The position numbers and the translations under genes were made by a program. From Nostoc sp. TH1S01 (GTDB lineage: Bacteria; Cyanobacteriota; Cyanobacteriia; Cyanobacteriales; Nostocaceae), in contig JAGKSW010000158.1 in the NCBI GenBank assembly GCA_018993265.1, positions 1 to 32,588 on the forward strand: a stretch of DNA of 32,588 bases. The letters run 5' to 3'. Positions 1-7,990 of the stretch are shown here, in pieces; position 1 is the first letter of the stretch, and every line of letters starts with the position of its first letter. Under the pieces are notes generated by a model. It had not been told where the DNA came from and made no database searches. It was given only the letters and a program-made list of their open reading frames with translations.

Positions 1-888
1 TTGCGTAAGTCCTGTTTAGATAGCACAGCAGTTTTAAAAGCAATTCAAGTAGAACAAGGAATTTTAGTCGAAAGGGTACGAGATGCCTATGCTTTTTCTC
101 ATCTGACGCTGCAAGAATATTTAACTGCTAAATATATTTGCGATTGGCAATTAATTGATGAGTTAGTTCCTCATTTAATAGATAGAAGCTGGAAGGAAGT
201 ATTTTTATTAACATCAGGTTTACTGCGTCCAAATGCAGATAAGTTGTTGCTGCAAATGGAAGAAGAAGCACAGAAATACATCAACACGCCGAAGTTAAAA
301 GCTTTAGTAAAATGGGCAGAGCGAGAAACAACCGGCTCACCAGGAGATATCAAACCTGTTGCTAAAAGAGCGATCGCCATCGCCAACGCCAACGCCAACG
401 CCAACGCCAACGCCAACGCCAACGCCAACGCCAACGCCAACGCCAACACCTACGCCATCGCCAACGCCAACGCCATCGCCAAAGCCTACGCCAACGCCAT
501 CGCCTACGGCATCGCCAACGCCTACGCCAACGCCTACGCCATCGAGCAAGTTATCAACACTACCCGCAATCTTGAAAAATTGCAAATTTTCAATAACTTA
601 AATTCTACGAATTTAATAGGGCAATTGCAAGAATTAAAGGCAGCAATTCCTGATGATAATCAATCACCAGATGTAAAGCGTAAGTTTGCTGACAAATTGC
701 TACAAACCTTACTTAAAGGCTTTAATTTAAATTTAGAAATGGTGAGTTTATCTAGAGAAGAATTAGAAGCTTGGAATAACTATCTATATGCCAATTATTT
801 AATCTTGCAGTGCAAACAAGCAGCAGTAATAGTATCGCCTCAAACTTGGGCAGAAATAGAAGATAGAATGCTGCGGCTTTCAGACTGA
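1..888 (+). CDS. C-terminal part of a NACHT/STAND-type NTPase with Ala-X dipeptide repeat (5' truncated)
   Basis: The frame is open at the left window edge, so the gene starts outside and residue 1 here is not the true N-terminus. Residues around 31-45 ([16 protein letters not shown]) match the short helical segment that follows the NTPase core in many cyanobacterial NACHT/STAND proteins. Residues about 124-182 are an Ala-X dipeptide run, with X mostly Asn and also Ile, Tyr, Lys or Thr. A Lys/Glu-rich helical tail follows (about 185-295). Full NACHT proteins are large sensors with an N-terminal effector, a P-loop ATPase and a C-terminal sensor; only the last part is visible. Some members are defence or programmed-death ATPases, but the effector is outside, so no role is assigned. 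It converges with the HAD gene, with a palindromic repeat between them. Confidence 0.7.
   Translation: MRKSCLDSTAVLKAIQVEQGILVERVRDAYAFSHLTLQEYLTAKYICDWQLIDELVPHLIDRSWKEVFLLTSGLLRPNADKLLLQMEEEAQKYINTPKLKALVKWAERETTGSPGDIKPVAKRAIAIANANANANANANANANANANANTYAIANANAIAKAYANAIAYGIANAYANAYAIEQVINTTRNLEKLQIFNNLNSTNLIGQLQELKAAIPDDNQSPDVKRKFADKLLQTLLKGFNLNLEMVSLSREELEAWNNYLYANYLILQCKQAAVIVSPQTWAEIEDRMLRLSD
372..543 (+). repeat. Hexanucleotide tandem repeat (GCCAAC and variants) inside the NACHT gene
   Basis: About 28 six-base units. The first half (to about 447) is nearly pure GCCAAC; the second half alternates GCCAAC with GCCATC, GCCTAC and GCCAAA. In frame it gives Ala-Asn, Ala-Ile and Ala-Tyr dipeptides. 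The unit contains no stop in any frame, so all six frames stay open across it. Because the period is a multiple of three, gain or loss of units changes length but not frame. Confidence 0.95.
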
Positions 889-914
889 AGGGACATTTTT
901 CTGTTAAAGCCATT

Positions 915-1039
915 CCCGCCTAGAACTAAAGTTCTAGGCTCATAGCCAAAGTCCACTCAAGTGGACTGGAATAAATTATGCCTTGAGTCTTCATTTAGAG
1001 GACTTGCACTATGAGACTCGGAATTTATTCCGAGGCGGG
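915..1039. repeat. Cloverleaf-like palindromic intergenic repeat (REP/MITE-like)
   Basis: Outer arms CCCGCCT (915-921) and AGGCGGG (1033-1039) enclose three further inverted repeats: CCTAGAACT/AGTTCTAGG (919-938), AGTCCACT/AGTGGACT (950-967) and CTCGGAAT/ATTCCGAG (1017-1034). CTCATAG and CTATGAG form another long-range pair. The outer and first inner stems share bases, so alternative folds exist. It lies between convergent genes. It resembles nonautonomous palindromic elements dispersed in Nostoc-type genomes, and no coding sequence is present. Confidence 0.75.
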
Positions 1040-1054
1040 ACTTGATATGACAAA

Positions 1055-1738
1055 TCATGAAGAAGCGATCGCACTTAAATCTGGTTCAGTCGAAGAATTT
1101 AAAAACGTCCACAACTGCAAGTCGGTAAAATCAGGAATTGCCATAAATCCGCCGACTGTTTGCAGAATTTGTGGATCATGAGTGGAGGCGATACCAATGG
1201 TAGGAATCCCAGCCGCAACAGCCGAACGAATACCAGAAGGTGAATCTTCTAGGGCGATCGCTTTCTCTGCGTTAATCTTTAATTTGTTTAAAGCAGCTTG
1301 ATAAGGTGCAGGATCAGGTTTACCTGCGGTGCAATCCTCTGCCAAAATCACTGTATGAAAAGCTTCTTTAATCCCTAAAACTTCAAGCAAAAATTCTACA
1401 TTTAACCGAGGGGCGTTGGTAACTAATGCCCGCTTTAGCTGATGTGTCTCTGTCCAGGCTATGAGTTCAGCAAATCCACTCAACGGTTGTAGATGGGAAG
1501 CTAATTCACGAAACAATGCTTCTTTATCGTCAGCAAATTTCTGCCCTTCTGCTGGTGATAATTGCGGCAAAATATCTTTGACAATTTCTGGATTCAAGCG
1601 GCCACTAATCCGAGATTTGTAGAATTTTTCATCAATATTAATGTTGTAGTCTGCCAACATTTGCTGCCAAGCTTGGTAATGTATCGGGTCAGTATTGACA
1701 ATGGTGCCATCCAAGTCAAAGAGAACTGCTGCCAGCAT
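1055..1738 (-). CDS. HAD superfamily (subfamily IA) phosphatase, beta-phosphoglucomutase-like
   Basis: A 227-residue protein with all HAD motifs: motif I FDLDGT at residues 7-12 (nucleophile Asp8, acid/base Asp10), motif II VTNAP near 106, the Lys of GKPDPAPY near 140, and motif IV EDSPSG near 164. An alpha-helical cap lies between motifs I and II, as in the beta-phosphoglucomutase/phosphatase subfamily. It probably hydrolyses or isomerises a small phosphorylated metabolite in the cytoplasm; the substrate cannot be read from sequence. Length is normal for the family. It is divergent from the nagB-like gene, and sugar-phosphate work would fit that neighbour, but this is inference. The ATG start has no strong Shine-Dalgarno sequence. 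Confidence 0.85.
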   Translation of the reverse strand: MLAAVLFDLDGTIVNTDPIHYQAWQQMLADYNINIDEKFYKSRISGRLNPEIVKDILPQLSPAEGQKFADDKEALFRELASHLQPLSGFAELIAWTETHQLKRALVTNAPRLNVEFLLEVLGIKEAFHTVILAEDCTAGKPDPAPYQAALNKLKINAEKAIALEDSPSGIRSAVAAGIPTIGIASTHDPQILQTVGGFMAIPDFTDLQLWTFLNSSTEPDLSAIASS

Positions 1739-1789
1739 AATTTTTTAAGTGTAAATAAATATTAACTTTCTTTACACAGTTTACCTTAA

Positions 1790-2017
1790 GAAGTGTGAAG
1801 TCTGAAGTATGAAAGGAAGCAGTTTATTAGAAGTCTGAAGTCTGAAAAAAAGAAGTTTATATAATTAAGTAGGGTGAAGCACTGCTGAAAGGATGTTTTA
1901 ATCGTTATCGTGTTGGTAGGTGGTGCGTTACGGCAAATTTATACTTTGTGTCACGCTCAAATCCTAACATTGCCGTAACACACCCTACTAGACTTCATAC
2001 TTCACACTTCACACTTC
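1790..2017. repeat. Nested inverted repeats, MITE-like intergenic element
   Basis: Outer 24-base arms at 1790-1813 and 1994-2017 are inverted copies differing at one position (built of GAAGTNTGAA units). Inside, a sequence at about 1915-1934 (GTGCGTTACGGCA) pairs with TGCCGTAACACACC at 1971-1984, forming a second long hairpin, and GTAGGGTG (1869-1876) is complementary to CACCCTAC (1981-1988). The right arm ends three bases before the nagB ATG, so the element forms the whole leader of that gene. Confidence 0.75.
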
Positions 2018-2020
2018 AAA

Positions 2021-2791
2021 ATGGTTGCTGCCAAAAATTTTTTTCGTGTTGATGATTTACAAGTGCAAATTTACAATTCTGAGGCAGAAATGGCTGAGGA
2101 CGTTGCACAAATTACCAGCAAATATTTAAAAGATATCCTCGCAAAACAAGGTAAAGCTGCTGTTTTATTAGCAACTGGTAATTCTCAACTCAGATTTCTG
2201 GATGCGTTAATTAAGTTGGGTGGTGTAGATTGGTCAAAAATTACTTTATTTCACTTAGATGAATATTTAGGAATTACTGCTGATCATCCTGCGAGTTTTC
2301 GACGTTATCTGCGAGAACGGGTAGAAAATAAACTGACTCCACAGCAATTTCATTATATAAAAGGTGATACATTAGAGCCTGTAGCTGAATGCGATCGCTA
2401 CACGCAACTACTACAAGCACAGCCAATAGATTTATGTTGTCTAGGTATTGGCGAAAACGGACACTTAGCTTTTAACGATCCAGATGTCGCCAATTTTCAA
2501 GATCCTTATAGTGTCAAGTTGGTGAAATTAGATATAGTCAATCGTCAGCAACAAGTCAATACAGGTCACTTCCCAAATATTGACAGTGTGCCGCAATATG
2601 CTTTTACTGTCACTCTACCTTTAATTTGTTCAGCAAAAAAAATTATCTGCCTAGCACCAGAAAAACGCAAAGCTCAGGTAGTAAAACAGATGTTACAACA
2701 AACAATCAGTACCAATTGTCCAGCCTCTATTCTACGTCATCAATCACAAGCAACGTTATTTTTAGATATAAATTCTGCTAGTTTATTGTAG
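2021..2791 (+). CDS. nagB: Glucosamine-6-phosphate deaminase (NagB/SugP isomerase family)
   Basis: A 256-residue cytoplasmic protein of the NagB/6-phosphogluconolactonase family. Substrate-loop LATGNSQ is near residue 50, the active-site segment FHLDEYLG near 81, and the hallmark GIGENGHLAFNDP near 143-155, which holds the Asp-His pair of glucosamine-6-phosphate deaminases. The predicted reaction is glucosamine-6-phosphate plus water to fructose-6-phosphate plus ammonia. The HLDEYLG and GIGxNGHxAFNDP signature favours deaminase over phosphogluconolactonase. The ATG lies directly after an inverted-repeat arm and no Shine-Dalgarno is seen. The gene converges on the small Cys-rich gene on the minus strand. 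The N-acylglucosamine 2-epimerase at 25105-26286 could act in the same pathway but is far away. Confidence 0.85.
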   Translation: MVAAKNFFRVDDLQVQIYNSEAEMAEDVAQITSKYLKDILAKQGKAAVLLATGNSQLRFLDALIKLGGVDWSKITLFHLDEYLGITADHPASFRRYLRERVENKLTPQQFHYIKGDTLEPVAECDRYTQLLQAQPIDLCCLGIGENGHLAFNDPDVANFQDPYSVKLVKLDIVNRQQQVNTGHFPNIDSVPQYAFTVTLPLICSAKKIICLAPEKRKAQVVKQMLQQTISTNCPASILRHQSQATLFLDINSASLL

Positions 2792-2843
2792 GGAAAAGAG
2801 TTAGATTGAATCGTCAGCAAAAAAGTCCCTATACACCGATTCC

Positions 2844-3044
2844 CTACTCCCTACTCTCCAGCTTAATACTAGAAAAACAAGCCTCAAGATAAGGGCAATC
2901 TTCACATTTGAGTTCTTGGCCTGGATTAGCACAGCCACAAGGAGGAGAAATAAAGCATTCAGTCAGTTTTTTAGATGTTGAAGAATGTTTTAATATTATC
3001 TCAGCAGCAGCTTCTTGTAGGCAGAAAATTACATCACGCACCAT
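2844..3044 (-). CDS. Small cysteine-rich protein of unknown function
   Basis: A 66-residue protein not recognised as a named family. The second half has a compact Cys pattern, CGC at about 36-38, then CEDC around 47-50 and AC near 55, with an earlier Cys at 8 and 30. Such spacing suggests metal or Fe-S binding, but no partner is identified. Upstream of the ATG, AAAGG at about a 9-base spacing could act as ribosome binding site. It lies 33 bases downstream of the next minus-strand gene (3078-3347) and may be co-transcribed with it. The sense of the Cys cluster and the ribosome binding site support a real gene despite its size. Confidence 0.6.
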   Translation of the reverse strand: MVRDVIFCLQEAAAEIILKHSSTSKKLTECFISPPCGCANPGQELKCEDCPYLEACFSSIKLESRE

Positions 3045-3077
3045 AATATTTAACCTTTGGCTATCTATATCAACTAA

Positions 3078-3347
3078 TTATTCATTGGTCATTTGTACAA
3101 AATTCATACTGAATTTTGAGTGCTGACTACTAAATTTTAATTGGTAAATTTCAGTTGACCATTTTACCCATGCTGAAACTTGATCCTCGAATACAAATTC
3201 TCGTCTCTGAGAATTAGCAGTCTCAGCTACTAGCACTTTGAGAGTTACGGTTGGTGTATTATGATTAATAGTCTGCTGTCCGTAACCAATAACTTTTCCT
3301 AAATGACCTGTTTGTTGATTAAGCACATAATCACCAATGGTGAACAT
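3078..3347 (-). CDS. Small conserved-looking hypothetical protein with a beta-rich N-terminus
   Basis: An 89-residue protein. The opening FTIGDYVLNQQTGHLGKVIGYG, seen at residues 2-23, resembles SH3/KOW-like beta-barrel folds in which a turn (VxxxxTGxxGKVIGY) precedes a basic surface; the central part (VTLKVLV, RREFVFEDQ) also predicts beta strands. No catalytic residues are apparent and no family name can be given. It precedes the Cys-rich gene in the same direction with a 33-base gap. Upstream, TTGACAGT just before the ATG is too close to be its promoter. The function is unknown. Confidence 0.55.
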   Translation of the reverse strand: MFTIGDYVLNQQTGHLGKVIGYGQQTINHNTPTVTLKVLVAETANSQRREFVFEDQVSAWVKWSTEIYQLKFSSQHSKFSMNFVQMTNE

Positions 3348-3530
3348 AATGGCACTGTCAACGTATATAAATAAATGATTTTTTATTAATTGTCTATAAA
3401 TGATTCAAGAAAAACCTCATTCTTATAGGAGGATTTAATTTATGATGCCAAAATATATGTTATGACTATAGATAGATGTTAGCAAATAAAAATAAAAATT
3501 TATATAAAACATATTTTAGATAATAATTAA

Positions 3531-3573
3531 AAATCCCGATTCTTAGGCTGAATTTATACCTAAATCGGGATTT
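3531..3573 (-). terminator. Rho-independent terminator after the 107-residue gene
   Basis: AAATCCCGATTCTTAGG (3531-3547) and CCTAAATCGGGATTT (3559-3573) pair with a two-base bulge. Read on the minus strand the stem is followed by TTTTTAATTAT. It begins 27 bases past the stop of the minus-strand gene at 3600-3923. Confidence 0.75.
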
Positions 3574-3599
3574 TGTCTGTTGGTATTAAGAATTTATCT

Positions 3600-3923
3600 T
3601 CATCTATTCAATGCTAACTCTTTTTTTTGCTTCATGATGGTTAAATACTCACTACGAGTTCCATCTACACGGTAGTGGTCGCAGATGCGACAGAGTTTGA
3701 GAAGATCCAATCGACTAAATACTTTTTGGCGTTCAATTGCGTTATCGTTTCGCCAACGCCAAAAAGTTGTACGGTCAATGCGGCGATCGCTCTCAGGCCA
3801 TCTTCTGCGAGATAAAAAATTTACCAGTTCTTCTTCGTAAAATAAGTAGCCCCTTGGTAACTTCAAGAGTTCTTCTCTTAAATCATTTAGCGGGATGAGT
3901 GGATCTAGCTCAGATAGTCTCAT
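3600..3923 (-). CDS. Hypothetical protein with a possible helix-turn-helix segment
   Basis: A 107-residue basic protein not recognised as a named family. It is almost wholly helical by composition. The segment around residues 50-82 (DRTTFWRWRNDNAIERQKVFSRLDLL) resembles a helix-turn-helix with a tryptophan-rich recognition helix, so DNA binding is possible but unproven. AAGGG lies about 10 bases before the ATG. A strong terminator follows, so it is probably a single-gene unit. Similar size and pattern occur among small cyanobacterial regulatory or phage-related proteins, but this is only an impression. Confidence 0.55.
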   Translation of the reverse strand: MRLSELDPLIPLNDLREELLKLPRGYLFYEEELVNFLSRRRWPESDRRIDRTTFWRWRNDNAIERQKVFSRLDLLKLCRICDHYRVDGTRSEYLTIMKQKKELALNR

Positions 3924-4352
3924 GCCAGCAAGCCCTTATAGTTTCTTGTACATCAATTACACAGAACGCTTTTGCAACACGGTTTTATAACTTTCTGTTG
4001 AATTGAAATACTGCAACGTTAAGCCTTCATCGAGTAATTAAGATAGTAGGGCGAACAGATAAACATATATATTTATTCTTCATACCACCTCTTTTACCCG
4101 CTTTTCTCAACAAACAGTACAAATTTGCGTGATTTAATCAAACACAATAAACTGATTGATACTTAATTGCAACCCTCATGCAACAAATTTAATCTTGGAA
4201 ATTAGTAATTTTGTTTTTCAGCTATTTTAAATAATTCAAAAAATCTACTTTTGGATAGATGCAAAATTTATTTTAGATAAGTACTGAAGCGATCGCCTTT
4301 TATTTACTGCCGATGATGCAACTAGTAACAGTATAATAGGCGATCGCAAAAT
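3924..4352. other. Intergenic region without a recognisable gene
   Basis: It is AT-rich. The only structure seen is a pair of inverted HIP1-containing arms, GCGATCGCCT at 4289-4298 and AGGCGATCGC at 4338-4347, separated by 39 bases. They lie just beyond the lipoprotein stop and could form a weak terminator stem for it, but no T run follows on the minus strand. The rest should contain the promoter of the 107-residue gene. Confidence 0.6.
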
Positions 4353-5249
4353 TTAGACTACATTTACCCAAAAATCGGCTGTGTCAACTTTCCCATTGCG
4401 CTGGAACTGCATCCAAAGTTTATAAGTTCCTGGTTGAGGAAAGCTCGTGATAAATTCGATTTGTCCATCCGCACTCTTTTTGAGAGCATGGGCATGGATA
4501 TAATCAGATACTGTCAAGGGTGATGCACTTTTTAAAATCACTAAATGTCCTCTTTCGCCTAAATAAGGTTGTATATCCTTAATAGGCTGATTATTTGCTG
4601 CATCTTTGATATCAAAATTTAATGTGACTTCTTGACCGGATTGGATCTTTTTATTACCAACATTCAGATTAACTTTAGTATTAGATAGAACTTTAGTTTT
4701 CTCAAACTTTTCTAAATTTTTTGGTAGTGGAACTGAGCCAGGAATTTTGACTTGCATGAGCGATACTGTTTCTTTTTGCCCAGATGGTTTGTAATCACTA
4801 AATAAGCTATAGTCACCAGGAGTCGAAAAATTAGCACTTACTTCAAAACGTCCATTGCCTTTATAAGTTGGATGAATATGATCATAAGTAGCTAAGTCAT
4901 CTCTCACAACAATTAAATGCATGAGTTTTTCTTGAAACGTATCAAACTTGTCGATAGATTTACCCGCAGTATCTTGAACATTAATCACTAAATTAACTGA
5001 TTGATTTGGGGCGATATTTTTTGGTGTAGTCAGTTTAGCTTGGGTAGTAATTTTTGTATTAGCTTCATGATTTGTATGTTCCATTGAGTGTCCTTGATGA
5101 TCATGATCACTCGACATATTATGTGAAGCATCTGTATGATGTGATTCGTTACCAGATACCTGTGTTTCACCAGATTTTGTTAACGATGAGCAACCAGGTG
5201 CTATCAATAAACTAGTTAATACAATAATTCCAGTCAAAAAACGCTTCAT
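4353..5249 (-). CDS. Histidine-rich lipoprotein, probable metal-binding envelope protein
   Basis: A 298-residue secreted protein starting MKRFLTG. An upstream in-frame TTG would add six residues, but the Shine-Dalgarno GGAGG (5261-5265) lies between that codon and this ATG, 11 bases before it, which fixes the start. The signal peptide ends in a lipobox-like APGC, so it is probably lipidated at Cys20. Residues about 35-65 hold a dense His/Met/Asp cluster (HHTD, DHDHQGHSMEHTNHE), typical of copper- or other metal-binding extensions. Two beta-sandwich-like halves follow (about 70-170 and 185-298), each with a conserved-looking His segment (LMHLIVVRDD...HIHP; GHLVILK...YIHAHAL). The pattern resembles periplasmic proteins found with metal resistance genes, but no metal system is next to it. 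The metal is inferred. Confidence 0.7.
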   Translation of the reverse strand: MKRFLTGIIVLTSLLIAPGCSSLTKSGETQVSGNESHHTDASHNMSSDHDHQGHSMEHTNHEANTKITTQAKLTTPKNIAPNQSVNLVINVQDTAGKSIDKFDTFQEKLMHLIVVRDDLATYDHIHPTYKGNGRFEVSANFSTPGDYSLFSDYKPSGQKETVSLMQVKIPGSVPLPKNLEKFEKTKVLSNTKVNLNVGNKKIQSGQEVTLNFDIKDAANNQPIKDIQPYLGERGHLVILKSASPLTVSDYIHAHALKKSADGQIEFITSFPQPGTYKLWMQFQRNGKVDTADFWVNVV

Positions 5250-5661
5250 TTTGCTTTTATCCTCCAATTAAACCTAACCTTTCAATGAAACTGTAGCGTA
5301 CTGTTCACAACATGAGTAACCAAGCTGAAGCTTATTAGCATTTTTTAACCAGATACTAACATGACAATTTGGAGTAATCCCTAGTTAGTCATGCCTATTA
5401 CATACAAAATTTCTATCAAATTAGGTTATATTTGTTATCTAACATCAAATTAATTTCAGAATATTTACGGTAACACGCCAGTAATTTTTGAGATAACTTG
5501 ATGTCAATCAATATTTATTACATTACTTAGTTAAAAAGTTCATAATTATGCACTATGAAGAATATAAGTACTTTGTGGGTGTCTGCAAATTGAGAAGATA
5601 AAAAACTCTCTAGCAACTATGACGCTCCAGTAAAGACTTTTACAATATATAGGTTTTAAGG
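5250..5661. other. Divergent promoter region between lipoprotein and ethylene-receptor-like kinase
   Basis: No gene was found. The region carries promoters for both flanking genes. An inverted pair CATGAC (5360-5365) and GTCATG (5388-5393) could be an operator for either gene. No riboswitch or known metal-regulator box was recognised. Confidence 0.5.
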
Positions 5662-5744
5662 ATGGCGTTTTTAGATAATTTTTTTTTCCTAACCAGTTCA
5701 TTCCCCACGGACATTGCTATCTCTGGAAGCCAGGATTAGTCTGG
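5662..5744 (+). other. Out-of-frame N-terminal part of the ethylene-receptor-like kinase (T9 run)
   Basis: In the frame of the downstream kinase, bases 5679-5744 encode [17 protein letters not shown], the conserved opening of this receptor family, but that frame is closed by TAA at 5676-5678 and has no start codon before it. An ATG at 5662 reads MAFLDNFFF in another frame and meets a stop at 5735. The two frames would join if the nine-T run at 5679-5687 were one T longer. This is a sequencing indel, a mutation, or a slippage site. Confidence 0.8.
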
Positions 5745-7613
5745 TTGCACGTTGTTTCAGATGCACTAACTGCAATAGCTTATTATTCAATTCCAGTCAT
5801 GCTGGTTTATTTCGTCCGCAAACGAAAAGATGTGCCTTTCTACTGGATATTTTTAATGTTTGGCGCATTTATCATTGCTTGCGGTACAACTCATGTCATG
5901 GATGTATGGACATTATGGTATCCAACCTATTGGTTATCGGGATTCGTTAAAGCAATCACAGCCTTTATTTCGGTAACGACAGCCATACAACTTTTGCCAT
6001 TGATACCGCAAGCACTAGCTTTGCCTAGCCATGCACAACTAGAAGCAGCAAATGCTCAATTAGCAACAGAAATTGCCGAACGCAAACGTACAGAAGAAAT
6101 ACTGCGAGAAAGTGAAGAACGTTGGCAGTTAGCTTTGCGTGGTAATAATGATGGTATTTGGGATTGGAATATTAAAACAAATCAAGTTTTTTTCTCCTCT
6201 CGGTGGAAAGAAATACTTGGTTACGCAGATGATGAAATTAAAAATCATCTTCAAGAAATCTGGACACGCATTCACCCAGACGATTTAGATTCTGTGGTGA
6301 AAGCAGTTCAAGATCACTTTGCCAAAATTACGTCATTTTACGCTAAAGAATTTCGTGTTCTTTGTAAAGATGGAACGTATAAATGGATATTAGATCGAGG
6401 TCAAGCTTTATGGGATGAAACTGGTAATGTAGTCAGAATGGTAGGTTCTCATACTGATATTACTGAGCGTAAGCAAGCAGAAGAAACTCTCAGTCAAATA
6501 CTGATGCAACTAGAAAGCAAAGTAGAGGAACGGACAGCAGAGTTAAAAAAAATCAACGAATCGCTAGAAGCAGAAATTTCTAAACGGAAACAGATAGAAA
6601 AGGCATTGCGCGATAGTGAAGAGCGATTTCGTACGGCATTTCATCAAGCAGCCGTTGGCATTGCTCATGTAGGTTTAGATGGCAGATGGTTATTAGTTAA
6701 CCAAAGACTTTGCGATATTGTTGGTTATACAGCCGAAGAACTGGAATTACGCACTTTCCAAGAAATTACACACCCTGACGATTTAAGTGAATCGTTGAAA
6801 TATGTTGATCAAATATTATTAGGGAAGATTCAAACTTATACAATCGAAAAACGTTATTTTCGCAAAGATGCTTCTGTTGTCTGGATTAATCTCACGGTTT
6901 CTTTAACACACCATAATTCGGGAGAGCCAAAGTATTTTATTGCCGTTATTGAAGATATTAGCGATCGCAAACAATCTCAAGCACAAATTCAAGCATCATT
7001 ACTCGAAAAAGAAGTCTTACTTAAAGAAATTTACCACCGTGTCAAAAATAATTTACAGGTAATATCTAGTCTACTGAATTTACAATCTGAGTATATTCAA
7101 GACAAGCAAGACATGGCTATCTTTCAACAAAGTCAGCAGCGGATTGCTTCAATGGCCTTGATTCACGAAAAAATGTATCAATCTCCTGACCTAGCGCGAA
7201 TTGATTTTGGAGAATATATTCAAGATTTAGTCGCCAGTTTGTTTAGTTCTTATGAAGTTAATGAAGGCGCAATTTCTTTAAAATTTCATGCTGATGATCG
7301 GGTTTTACTCGGTTTAGATTTGGCGATTCCTTGTGGTTTAATTATTCATGAACTAGTTTCCAATTCTTTAAAATACGGTTTTCCTAACGGAGGAGAAGGA
7401 GAAATTTGTATTGTAATTACAGAAAATGTTGACCAGCAATTTACAATTACTGTTAGTGATAACGGTGTCGGCTTACCACCTAATTTCAATTTTAAAAATA
7501 CAGCCTCTTTGGGTTGGCAGTTGGTTGATGCTTTGACTCAACAAATCTCAGGTAAGATTAATATTAAAAGCCATGATGGTCTAGAGTTTCAGATAACATT
7601 TCCTTTAATATAG
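5745..7613 (+). CDS. Ethylene-receptor-like sensor histidine kinase (PAS-PAS-HisKA_2)
   Basis: Coordinates give the uninterrupted frame from the first TTG; the true N-terminus lies about 22 residues further upstream across a frameshift. Residues 1-87 form three membrane helices with the ethylene-site pattern: Asp6 in VVSDALTA, Tyr13, and CGTTH with Cys46 and His50 spaced like Cys65/His69 of plant ETR1, which bind copper and ethylene. A coiled coil (about 97-122) leads to PAS1 (about 123-245) and PAS2 (about 290-415). The phosphoacceptor is His431 in [11 protein letters not shown], the HisKA_2 type, followed by an HATPase domain with the N box ([12 protein letters not shown]) and G box (DNGVGLP). 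It would autophosphorylate in response to ethylene or a similar small ligand. The partner regulator is unknown; the next gene is a receiver-kinase hybrid. Confidence 0.85.
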   Translation: MHVVSDALTAIAYYSIPVMLVYFVRKRKDVPFYWIFLMFGAFIIACGTTHVMDVWTLWYPTYWLSGFVKAITAFISVTTAIQLLPLIPQALALPSHAQLEAANAQLATEIAERKRTEEILRESEERWQLALRGNNDGIWDWNIKTNQVFFSSRWKEILGYADDEIKNHLQEIWTRIHPDDLDSVVKAVQDHFAKITSFYAKEFRVLCKDGTYKWILDRGQALWDETGNVVRMVGSHTDITERKQAEETLSQILMQLESKVEERTAELKKINESLEAEISKRKQIEKALRDSEERFRTAFHQAAVGIAHVGLDGRWLLVNQRLCDIVGYTAEELELRTFQEITHPDDLSESLKYVDQILLGKIQTYTIEKRYFRKDASVVWINLTVSLTHHNSGEPKYFIAVIEDISDRKQSQAQIQASLLEKEVLLKEIYHRVKNNLQVISSLLNLQSEYIQDKQDMAIFQQSQQRIASMALIHEKMYQSPDLARIDFGEYIQDLVASLFSSYEVNEGAISLKFHADDRVLLGLDLAIPCGLIIHELVSNSLKYGFPNGGEGEICIVITENVDQQFTITVSDNGVGLPPNFNFKNTASLGWQLVDALTQQISGKINIKSHDGLEFQITFPLI

Positions 7614-7990
7614 CAATCCTATTGTATTCTATATTACTGGTTGAGATAGGGTGTAGGTAATGGTGAGACGGCGCTCTTGGTAGAGTTTCCCTCCGCAGGC
7701 GACTGCGTTAGCGACGTTAGGAGCGTCACCCGAAGGGGGTGTAGATTTGTTTGTAATTCCTAAGCGGACTGATATATAAATTCAATCACTCTTGAAAACT
7801 ATTAATTGGGAGGAGTCATACCGTTTCTTTATAAAGATGCAATTAATCAGTTGTTGTAGAGATGTTGCCTACAATGTCTCTACATGATTTATAGAGTGAC
7901 GCTTTTCATAGAATTTTTAATCAGATTGAATTGCTTTATTGCATATCTATTTTTATTTATGCTTGGTACTGAAGCTTATAATATACGTAC
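7614..7990. repeat. Intergenic region with dispersed palindromic repeats
   Basis: No gene was found. Bases 7681-7745 hold a GC-rich cyanobacterial dispersed repeat (GCAGGCGACTGCG, then CACCCGAAGGGGGTG) with short self-complementary arms. Bases 7855-7884 form an imperfect palindrome, TGTAGAGATGTTG opposite CAATGTCTCTACA. These could fold in RNA and insulate the two kinase genes, but neither is followed by a clear T run. The promoter of the second kinase should lie after 7890. Confidence 0.6.

Noticed and set aside
171-601. Open frames of Pro-Thr, Val-Gly and Leu-Ala repeats on both strands
   Set aside because: They are alternative frames of the six-base repeat in the NACHT gene, which has no stop in any frame.
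3442-3465. A seven-residue frame after AGGAGG (possible leader peptide)
   Set aside because: Too short to judge, and no gene follows on that strand.
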